A DNA stretch of 22,508 nt from an uncultured Oscillospiraceae bacterium (GTDB lineage: Bacteria; Bacillota; Clostridia; Oscillospirales; Ruminococcaceae), in the NCBI GenBank assembly GCA_934446565.1, contig CAKSEO010000039.1, positions 1 to 22,508 on the forward strand, read 5' to 3'. Positions 1 to 6,235 of the stretch are shown one piece after another. The notes under the pieces were generated by a model. That model searched no databases and was not told where the DNA came from. It saw only the letters and a list, made by a program, of their open reading frames with translations. Position 1 is the stretch's first letter; every line of letters begins with the position of its first letter. The position numbers and the translations under genes were made by a program.

Positions 1-1
1 C

Positions 2-14
2 CCGGGAAACCCGG
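2..14. repeat. Short GC hairpin at window edge
   Basis: CCGGG-AAA-CCCGG forms a perfect 5-bp stem with a 3-base loop. It has no T-run directly after it on either strand, so I do not call it a terminator. It is the outermost of three hairpins in the first 106 bases and may belong to an element that continues outside the window. Confidence 0.4.
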
Positions 15-18
15 AGCA

Positions 19-67
19 AAAAACGGATTTCAAAAGCCCGCTTCGCGGGCAAATTCGATTTTTTTCG
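19..67. terminator. Bidirectional rho-independent terminator
   Basis: The core hairpin GCCCGC-TTC-GCGGGC (37-51) is enclosed by an A-run at 19-24 and a T-run at 59-65, which can pair through an outer AT-rich stem. Read on the minus strand, the core stem is followed at once by TTTTG and then a second T-run. It therefore probably ends transcripts of the PucR-type gene that stops at 114, and perhaps of a plus-strand gene left of the window. Confidence 0.6.
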
Positions 68-75
68 ACAAGCTG

Positions 76-106
76 AAACGGCGGGCCCAGATAGGGTCCG
101 CCGTTT
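76..106. terminator. 13-bp hairpin after the PucR-type gene
   Basis: AAACGGCGGGCCC (76-88) pairs with GGGTCCGCCGTTT (94-106) with one G-T pair and a 5-base loop. It begins 7 bases beyond the stop codon of the minus-strand regulator. T-runs on both sides are short (TTTT on plus, TTT on minus), so it may be a weak terminator or a 3'-end stabilising stem working with the hairpin at 37-51. Confidence 0.55.
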
Positions 107-113
107 TGGCTTA

Positions 114-1319
114 TCATAATTCGATGTCAAAATGCTTCATTATATGCAAGGCGTTCATGCATTCCGCCTTTGCATTCATATCGCTGAAATCTATTTTCAT
201 CAGCTCGCGTATTTTGTTCACACGGTACACCATGGTGTTTCGGTGGATGAACAGCTTTTCTGCTGCCGCCGCAAGACTACAGTTGCTGTCAAGGTAGACT
301 TCCAGCGTGCGGACGTAACTTGTTCCGTAGTCCCTGTCGCTGTCGGCTAACACTCCAAGCACCGACCTGCAGTAGCTTTTCAGCGATTCATCGCCGACGT
401 TTATCAGCAGGCTGATGATACCGAGGTCAGCAAAAAAGTAGATGCTCACATCGTCCTTGTTCTTTTCGGAGTGGGAGAGCGCACGGCGCGCTTCAGCATA
501 GCTGCTGCGTATCTCGGTCAGGTTAGTGCCGACCCTGCCGACGCCGCCTCGCAGACGGTAGTCCTTATGCTTGCGCATGAATTCCGCACCGAAACTGCGT
601 ATTTTGCTGCACAGCTCCGAAGCAGACGAGTTATCCGCGCAGGATATGTAATAGAATATCTCGTCCATATAGATGCAGGATACAACACTGTGCTTAGTTA
701 TGCGCAGGTAGTCCTCCATCTCCTTTTCCAGGCGGGTCATGAGGTTGTCGTAGTCGATACGCTGGTAGGTGGAATCTCCGCGAAAATCCGGGCGGAGTAT
801 CATTATCGCGGCCGGTTTGCTGAGGTCTGCTCCGCAATGTACACCCATCTGCCGGACTGTTTCCTGCGAGATATTACGGGAGAACAGCAGCTCTGAAAAG
901 AATCCGGCGGAGCTGCGCTCTTTAAGCTGATTCGTTATTATCGTGTCGGCTATCTCGCGGGTGACGTCCACTAGCCTCAGTTCCCATGGCATGCGGTACA
1001 GCGGCATGTTGAGCTCGTTTGCGAGCCGTATCATGCGTGGCGGGATGCTGCTTATGTGGTCAGGGCTGCACAGCACGACTACGCCAGCGGTGCCGTTGTG
1101 TGAGCATTCTTCCAGCAGACTGCACAGCTGGTCATCGGAAAGGCGCTCGCCCATTCCGGTTATGAACACCAGCTCGCCGCCGTGTACCCATTCGCTGACG
1201 TGTTCCGCCTGGTTGATGTACACCCAGGTTATGTTGTGGTCCAGCCCGCCTCTGCCGCCGACGAGTTCTATTGACGCGAAGCATTTCAGCTCTGAAAGGT
1301 TGCTGCATTTTATGTTCAA
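114..1319 (-). CDS. PucR/CdaR-type transcriptional regulator
   Basis: Cytoplasmic DNA-binding regulator of the PucR family. The N-terminal ~120 residues match the PucR-like sensor layout (GGRGGLDHNITWVYI near the start, then ELVFITGM). A middle region resembles the GGDEF-like domain of CdaR proteins, and the C-terminus carries the family helix-turn-helix (TLEVYLDSNCSLAAAAEKLF, then IHRNTMVYRVNKI). At about 401 residues it is of usual length. I choose TTG at 1319 because GGAGG at 1331-1335 lies 11 bases upstream; the more distal GTG at 1331 overlaps that site and cannot use it. A perfect sigma-A promoter lies just upstream. Family members often respond to small metabolites and control catabolic genes, but nothing nearby reveals the ligand or target: the adjacent gene is an unrelated kinase-like protein on the same strand with its own promoter. 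Confidence 0.85.
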   Translation of the reverse strand: MNIKCSNLSELKCFASIELVGGRGGLDHNITWVYINQAEHVSEWVHGGELVFITGMGERLSDDQLCSLLEECSHNGTAGVVVLCSPDHISSIPPRMIRLANELNMPLYRMPWELRLVDVTREIADTIITNQLKERSSAGFFSELLFSRNISQETVRQMGVHCGADLSKPAAIMILRPDFRGDSTYQRIDYDNLMTRLEKEMEDYLRITKHSVVSCIYMDEIFYYISCADNSSASELCSKIRSFGAEFMRKHKDYRLRGGVGRVGTNLTEIRSSYAEARRALSHSEKNKDDVSIYFFADLGIISLLINVGDESLKSYCRSVLGVLADSDRDYGTSYVRTLEVYLDSNCSLAAAAEKLFIHRNTMVYRVNKIRELMKIDFSDMNAKAECMNALHIMKHFDIEL

Positions 1320-1363
1320 TCTTTTCCACACCTCCGGTCTGGAACTTATAATGTATCCAGGTA

Positions 1364-1392
1364 ATTATATCATTTTCCGGGCGATGTGTCAA
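1364..1392 (-). promoter_or_regulatory. Perfect sigma-A promoter of the PucR-type gene
   Basis: On the minus strand TTGACA (1387-1392) is separated by exactly 17 bases from TATAAT (1364-1369). The predicted start lies near 1357, giving a leader of about 38 bases before the TTG start codon. All 12 consensus positions match. Confidence 0.85.
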
Positions 1393-1420
1393 GAATGAAC
1401 GCCTGACTGAGGCGTCGTGT

Positions 1421-3433
1421 TTACTTTCCCTGATTCCTGTTTTTCCGGCGCAGCAGCTGCGGGTTGGCGCCGATTCCCCAGTTCCAGTCCGGGAATGGCA
1501 TTGTCTTGAGCATCATTTCGCCGAAGTAGTTGGAGTTCAGCATTGAGTTTTCCATAACGTTCATCTGTTCTTCCTGCGAAAGATTTTTGTTATCCTTGGC
1601 CTTGCGGAACTCCCTGTGCGTGTCCCAAGCCTGATCTATCAGCGCCTGGGCTGTATCGTCATTCCATTCGTCGTCTTCAAGCAGGCGGTTTTCGTCGATG
1701 GTACTGAGCGCTTTTTTCACGTTGTTAAGACGGGTTATCGCGGCGTTTATCTCATCATCCCCGATCAGATCCTTGAGCGCATACCGCATCATTTCCGGGT
1801 CGAGCGCCTTGACGCGTTCCGCAAGATTCTTATCCATATATGCCATTGTCCATTCGCCGGTCTGGATGTTGTATATGCTGCGGTTGTTGCCGCTGGCTTT
1901 GTAGAAATCGCTGTGCTCGTTGAGACCGAAAGCGCCGTCGTTGTCTATGCCCTGTACGTCTGAAAGCTCTCCGCCTTTGTTGGCTGACACCATGTAATTT
2001 CCGCTGTGTCTGTCCAGCTGACCGCAGATAACATCCAGAACCTGTAGATTGCACATATCACGCTGGAATTTTCCGGTGGCGTTGACGGTTATGTCAGGTA
2101 TTTCAGCATTGAGCGAATAATTAACAGTTTTGCCCGCTTTGGATTTCTCGGCGTAATTCAATCCTGAATCCTCGCCCCGGGCTTTCTGCATGAGATTACC
2201 GCGGATGCTGGTGCCGGTGGCTTCGTCGAATATCTCGGCAGTCTCGGATTTGGCTACCAGCCCGTCAAGACCAAGCATAGCCGCAACGCGGCTGGTCGCG
2301 ACGTTTCGCTTTGTCATGTTGATTTTCTCGTCGTTGTTTCCAATCTTCATGTGTGGGAGCAGTGCGCTGACTGTGGTGCTGACGCCTGAAAGCTGGCTGT
2401 TGATGGACGTCATCGCCAGTTTGCCCTCCTCTGACAAGCCATTGAAGTTCTGCGATATATTTGCGTCTGTCTTATTTGCAGTTGCAGCCCATTTGCTGAT
2501 CAGCTGTTTGTCCTTTTTCGTTAGCTTGGGGAAGCGTTTCATGGCGTTTGCCACTATCTTTTCAGCGGTAGAAGATTTCGACATATCTATCTCGTCCTCA
2601 GGTTTAAAGTAATGCACATCTGCCAGCGCAACGTCCTGATCTCCGGCGCTTTTCACCTGGATATCGCTTCCGGACAGCTTGTAGACCTCGGAAGCCTGCC
2701 CTCCGGTGGCTTTTCCTATTGCGTAGAAGTCCTTTGCTTTCAGGTGTATGGTACGGCTCTGGTTCAGAAGCTCGTTCCAGCTTTTCTGGCTCTGCTGTTC
2801 CGGCGTGAGGGAGCAGAAATCCGTCTGCACGGCGCTCAGCGCGACAAGGTCGGAGCTGGCACGGGTCTGTATCTGTTTCACAAGTTCCTTACGGTGCGCT
2901 CCGGCACTGGTTTTCGCGTCGCGGGAAGTGTACGCTTCGCAGGCGGCGATAAGCTGGTTATAGTGCTCGTTCATTTCTACAAGGTTCTTGTGATTGGCTG
3001 TGACATCGTTTGAGAAATTCTTGCTCATTGCGGTGTTGAGCCTGTTCAGACTGCTTATCACATCATTATAATATTGTGAATTCTCTTTTTTGAAAAGACC
3101 GCCTTTTTTGCTGTTTCTCAGCTCGGTGTAAAGCTCGGCAAGCCCTGTGCGGGTCATAGCCGGAGCGTTTTGCAGCTCCTCCATGTCCCGGGCGTTTTCC
3201 TCAGGAGTTTCAACTCTCCCGGTATTTGCGGACCTCTGGTCTACAAACTCTCCGAAAATCGGGAGACTCTGTCCCCCGGACTGGGCGACCGGCGAAGCGT
3301 ACTGCTGCATTGCCTGATTCCCGAGTCGGGAAGCCTGCTCCATTACGCCGGTCTGTTCTGCCGGAGCTGCCGGCAGGCTAGCTGCCTGGTCCGGTCTGCT
3401 TTTCTTGCTGCGCAAAAATTTCCAACCACTCAT
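1421..3433 (-). CDS. PI3/PI4-kinase-like protein, possible secreted effector
   Basis: A 670-residue protein that I cannot name, with a recognisable kinase-like core. Residues 236-245 (FYAIGKATGG) look like a glycine-rich loop. FKPEDE at 276-281 resembles the ATP-binding lysine motif FKP of type II PI4-kinases (K277). D474-R-H-S-G-N479 preceded by DVICGQL resembles the catalytic loop, and IDNDGAFG (D497, D499) resembles the metal-binding motif. The first 60 residues are Ala/Pro/Gln-rich and include SRLGNQAMQQY, similar to the GNxAMQ-type N-terminus seen in cargo of contractile injection systems. Residues ~85-230 are helical and charged. There is no signal peptide or membrane segment. RBS AGGAG precedes the ATG. 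Substrate (lipid or protein) is unknown. The gene stands alone between opposing promoters, with no injection-system genes in the window. Confidence 0.6.
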   Translation of the reverse strand: MSGWKFLRSKKSRPDQAASLPAAPAEQTGVMEQASRLGNQAMQQYASPVAQSGGQSLPIFGEFVDQRSANTGRVETPEENARDMEELQNAPAMTRTGLAELYTELRNSKKGGLFKKENSQYYNDVISSLNRLNTAMSKNFSNDVTANHKNLVEMNEHYNQLIAACEAYTSRDAKTSAGAHRKELVKQIQTRASSDLVALSAVQTDFCSLTPEQQSQKSWNELLNQSRTIHLKAKDFYAIGKATGGQASEVYKLSGSDIQVKSAGDQDVALADVHYFKPEDEIDMSKSSTAEKIVANAMKRFPKLTKKDKQLISKWAATANKTDANISQNFNGLSEEGKLAMTSINSQLSGVSTTVSALLPHMKIGNNDEKINMTKRNVATSRVAAMLGLDGLVAKSETAEIFDEATGTSIRGNLMQKARGEDSGLNYAEKSKAGKTVNYSLNAEIPDITVNATGKFQRDMCNLQVLDVICGQLDRHSGNYMVSANKGGELSDVQGIDNDGAFGLNEHSDFYKASGNNRSIYNIQTGEWTMAYMDKNLAERVKALDPEMMRYALKDLIGDDEINAAITRLNNVKKALSTIDENRLLEDDEWNDDTAQALIDQAWDTHREFRKAKDNKNLSQEEQMNVMENSMLNSNYFGEMMLKTMPFPDWNWGIGANPQLLRRKNRNQGK

Positions 3434-3522
3434 TCGTTACTCTCCTATTGATTCATACGATTACCATGACATGCACATTATCCTGCTGCATGCTTTATAT
3501 GTTGTTCTGGGCTATTTCAGTA

Positions 3523-3551
3523 ATTATAACATATTTTGCTAGAAAATGCAA
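3523..3551 (-). promoter_or_regulatory. Likely promoter of the kinase-like gene
   Basis: On the minus strand TTGCAT (3546-3551), a 17-base spacer and a perfect TATAAT (3523-3528). The -35 box matches consensus only at TTG. It would give a leader of about 85 bases before the ATG at 3433. Positions 3434-3744 hold no gene; this AT-rich stretch contains this site and the divergent promoter at 3654. Confidence 0.5.
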
Positions 3552-3653
3552 TAGATGATCGTGTGTTATTTGATAGTTTTATTCTATGTGATTATTTGTT
3601 TTCTGTATAGCTATGTATATCAAAATGATATGCATGACATTTCAAAAAAAGAT

Positions 3654-3682
3654 TATACATTTTTTTACTATTGTATTATAAT
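3654..3682 (+). promoter_or_regulatory. Likely promoter of the DUF1275 gene
   Basis: TATACA (3654-3659), 17 bases, TATAAT (3677-3682), with start expected near 3689. The -35 box matches consensus at four of six positions. Because no clearer promoter is seen between 4423 and 4473, this site may also drive the ATP synthase operon downstream. Confidence 0.45.
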
Positions 3683-3744
3683 ATTAAAGGCGAAACTATA
3701 ACCATATTTATACAGAATGAGAAGTATTGCATGGGGGCATGGTC

Positions 3745-4422
3745 ATGAAACTGGATGAATTCCACGGGCAGATGTCCGATAAATTCAGGTCGGCAGTGTT
3801 CATCATACTTTCCGGAGGATTTCAGGACGCATACACCTACTGCTGCCGCGGAGGAGTTTTCGCAAACGCTCAGACCGGCAACATAGTTTTGATGTCGTCG
3901 GCGCTGTTCCGTGGAGATTGGGGAAGCGTTGTGAAGTACCTGGTCCCGATACTGGCGTTTCTGATTGGCATTGCAGTAGCGGAGCTCGTTCATGTGCACT
4001 ACCGGAAGCAGGAGAAAATACACTGGCGGCAGATCGTGCTTATCGAGGAAATATTGCTGCTGTTCGCGGTGGGGTTCATCCCGGAGGGTCTTAACCCGCT
4101 TGCCAATGCTCTGGTATCGTTCGTGTGCGCGCTCCAGGTGCAGACATTCCATAAGATACACGGACAACCATATGCAAGCACGATGTGTATTGGAAACATG
4201 CGCAGCGGCATGGAGTCGCTGGTCGCGTACTTCCGCAGCCATGACCGGGAAACGTTGGAGAGATCGCTGACCTACTTCGGCGTGATAGGCGTGTTTGCAG
4301 CGGGAGCCGGGTTTGGCAGCGTGCTTTCCACGGCGATAGGTAGCGGCGCTGTCTGGGTATGCTGCGGGCTTCTTGGGGTAAGCTTCTGCCTGATGTTCAT
4401 TCGTGAAAAACAGGAGCAGTGA
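3745..4422 (+). CDS. YoaK/DUF1275 family membrane protein
   Basis: Integral membrane protein of about 225 residues. The family signature is clear near the N-terminus: ILSGGFQDAYTY followed by GGVFANAQTGNIV. At least five hydrophobic segments follow (around YLVPILAFLIGIAVAELV, IEEILLLFAVGFIP, ALVSFVCALQ, YFGVIGVFAAGAGFG and VWVCCGLLGVSFCLMF). The family is widespread and its transport or other role is not established. Possible starts are TTG 3727, ATG 3739 and ATG 3745; I choose 3745 because GGGGG at 3733-3737 lies 7 bases before it. It ends 51 bases before atpB on the same strand, so it may be co-transcribed with the ATP synthase genes, but a functional link is not shown. A 6-bp hairpin (4428-4441) lies in the gap and has no T-run. 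Confidence 0.8.
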   Translation: MKLDEFHGQMSDKFRSAVFIILSGGFQDAYTYCCRGGVFANAQTGNIVLMSSALFRGDWGSVVKYLVPILAFLIGIAVAELVHVHYRKQEKIHWRQIVLIEEILLLFAVGFIPEGLNPLANALVSFVCALQVQTFHKIHGQPYASTMCIGNMRSGMESLVAYFRSHDRETLERSLTYFGVIGVFAAGAGFGSVLSTAIGSGAVWVCCGLLGVSFCLMFIREKQEQ

Positions 4423-4473
4423 CAATCACCGCCTTGGCGGTTTACATAGATACAGACAGAAAGGAGAAAAAAT

Positions 4474-5313
4474 ATGAGTAAAAGAAAGCGTGCAGTGTTC
4501 ATCGCCGTATGGGTCGCGCTGATGGTAATTACGCTTGTTGCGGCGCTCCTTGTGGGCGGCAGTGGCGAGTCGGAGTCCATCAAGGTGGTCATGCGCGACG
4601 CTGTGCTGCACGGGACGAACAAGGTGAGCCTGTTCGGGATAAAGGACGTTAATCCTGCGTACATATCATCATTGATAGTCTGCGGAGTTATCCTTGTCGC
4701 GGCGGCTGTTATCCGGATATTCGTCATACCAAGATTCAAAATGGTGCCGGGAAAGTTCCAGATGCTGCTTGAGCAGCTCGTCGGATTTTTCGATAACCTC
4801 GCCAAGACCAGCAGTCCGCACAGGAATTCGTTCCTCGGGGCTTATGTATTCGCCGCAGGCGTTTACATCTTCATCGGGACGCTGTTCGAGCTGTTCGGCA
4901 TTCAGGCGCCGACGACCGTGGGAGGTACGATATCTCTGCCGGCTCCGCTGTCGGATATTAACGCGGCGATAATGCTCGGCTGCCTGTCCTACCTTGTGAT
5001 ACTGAGCGGAGGTATCGCGGGCGCGAAGATAAAGGGCGTGGGGAGGACTCTCAAGGAATTCTCGCTGCCCATCTCGATGAGTTTCCGACTTTTCGGCGCG
5101 CTGCTCAGCGGTCTGCTGGTAACGGAGCTCGTTTATTACAACATCAGCCTGAGCTTTGTTCTCCCGGTTTTCGTGGGGATAATGTTCACGCTGCTGCATG
5201 CGCTCATTCAGGCGTATGTACTTACGATGCTGACGGCGATGTTCTACGGAGAGGTATCCGAGCCGCCGCTCAAGTCAGCTAAAAAGTTCATTGCAAAATC
5301 AACTAACAAATAA
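4474..5313 (+). CDS. atpB: ATP synthase Fo subunit a
   Basis: Membrane subunit a of the F-type ATP synthase (279 residues), which forms the ion half-channels beside the c-ring. The essential arginine is visible as R205 in SFRLFG, in the helix equivalent to the E. coli segment with R210; the last conserved helix contains IQAYVLTMLTAMFYGE. An N-terminal hydrophobic helix follows a KRKR start, and further membrane helices span the rest. RBS AGGAG lies 8 bases before the ATG. It is first in the operon, followed 31 bases later by the c gene. The window lacks a recognisable atpI upstream; the DUF1275 gene takes that place. Confidence 0.95.
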   Translation: MSKRKRAVFIAVWVALMVITLVAALLVGGSGESESIKVVMRDAVLHGTNKVSLFGIKDVNPAYISSLIVCGVILVAAAVIRIFVIPRFKMVPGKFQMLLEQLVGFFDNLAKTSSPHRNSFLGAYVFAAGVYIFIGTLFELFGIQAPTTVGGTISLPAPLSDINAAIMLGCLSYLVILSGGIAGAKIKGVGRTLKEFSLPISMSFRLFGALLSGLLVTELVYYNISLSFVLPVFVGIMFTLLHALIQAYVLTMLTAMFYGEVSEPPLKSAKKFIAKSTNK

Positions 5314-5344
5314 AAATAACACAGAACAAATGGAGGAAACGACC

Positions 5345-5728
5345 ATGAAGAGATCAGTTAAGAAATTAGTAGTATGCGGTATCATTGCGCTGATGGTATG
5401 CGCACTTTGCAGCCTTGTCGCATTTGCGGCAGCCGACAAGCCCGAGCCTGCTCCCCAGGACGGCTCTAGCGTATCCGAGGAGGTTCAGGACAACGCCGCT
5501 GATTCCACCGGCAGCAAGGCCATCGCAGCAGGTATCTGCGTAGGTATCGCAGCATGCGGCGCAGGCATAGGCATGGGCCTTACAACGGCGAAGTCCTCCG
5601 AGGGCATTTCCCGTCAGCCCGAGGCAGCGGACAAGATACGTACCAACATGATGCTGGGTCTGGTGTTCATCGAAACCGCGATCATTTACGCACTGGTAGT
5701 TGCAATACTTATCATATTCGTACTGTAA
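5345..5728 (+). CDS. atpE: ATP synthase Fo subunit c with N-terminal extension
   Basis: Proteolipid subunit c of the rotor ring. The core (about residues 58-127) has the usual two-helix hairpin: a glycine-rich first helix, polar loop SRQPEA, and second helix with the ion-carrying carboxylate E110 in FIETAIIY. It is 127 residues, against 75-90 for most bacterial c subunits. Residues 1-28 form a basic plus hydrophobic signal-like segment ending AFAA, and 31-57 form an acidic, proline-containing linker rich in D/E/S. Alignment with sodium-type c subunits puts M77 where the sodium-binding Gln sits and Thr-Ala after E110 instead of Ser-Thr, so proton coupling is more likely. I choose ATG 5345 because GGAGG (5332-5336) lies 8 bases upstream. 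It precedes atpF by 12 bases. Confidence 0.93.
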   Translation: MKRSVKKLVVCGIIALMVCALCSLVAFAAADKPEPAPQDGSSVSEEVQDNAADSTGSKAIAAGICVGIAACGAGIGMGLTTAKSSEGISRQPEAADKIRTNMMLGLVFIETAIIYALVVAILIIFVL

Positions 5729-5740
5729 GGGGGTAATTTT

Positions 5741-6229
5741 ATGGGTATCCCTCTGAATGTAGACTGGCAGCAGATACTGCTGCACCTGTTCAACTTCATA
5801 ATTCTCGCCGGAGGACTGTGGCTGCTGCTTTACAAGCCGGTGAAGAATTTCATGGCAAAGCGCGAGGCTTACTACAAGGATATGGACAAGGCGGCCGCAG
5901 ACAAGCTTGCGGCGGCTGAGGAAGAACAGCAGAAGTACTCCGGGCTCATCGAGAAAGCGCAGGACGAGGCTGCCGAGCTGAAGAAGAAAGCGATGGCGGA
6001 CGCAGACTCCGCTGCAAAGTCTCACCTCGCCGAGGCGGAGCAGGAAAAGCAGCGCATACTCGACGACGCAAAGCGTGCCGCGCAGGCTGAAAAGACCAAG
6101 GTACTCCAGGAGGCAAACGCCCAGATAGAGGAAATGGTATCCGCTGCGGTAGACAAGCTGCTGGTACCCGCCGGGAGCGCTTACGACAGCTTTGACAGCG
6201 CTGAGCCTGACGATTCCGGAAAGGAGTAA
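5741..6229 (+). CDS. atpF: ATP synthase Fo subunit b
   Basis: Peripheral-stalk subunit b, 162 residues. One N-terminal membrane helix (about residues 11-31, ILLHLFNFIILAGGLWLLL) is followed by the conserved KPVKNFM and a long charged, alanine-rich helix (about 40-145) that would form the dimeric stalk. The tail is acidic (SAEPDDSGKE). GGGGG at 5729-5733 serves as RBS. It ends with TAA at 6227-6229, only 6 bases before the alpha start codon. In most Bacillota the next gene is atpH (delta); here it is missing and the b partner domain is instead on the front of alpha. Confidence 0.94.
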   Translation: MGIPLNVDWQQILLHLFNFIILAGGLWLLLYKPVKNFMAKREAYYKDMDKAAADKLAAAEEEQQKYSGLIEKAQDEAAELKKKAMADADSAAKSHLAEAEQEKQRILDDAKRAAQAEKTKVLQEANAQIEEMVSAAVDKLLVPAGSAYDSFDSAEPDDSGKE

Positions 6230-6235
6230 TGACTG

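Noticed and set aside
3676..4425. Long minus-strand open frame opposite the DUF1275 gene
   Set aside because: It is the antisense shadow of a clear membrane protein gene, and its sequence is rich in His/Arg/Gln without any recognisable domain.
4428..4441. ACCGCC-TT-GGCGGT hairpin between the DUF1275 gene and atpB
   Set aside because: The loop is too small for the full stem and no T-run follows, so I do not call it a terminator or use it to split the operon.
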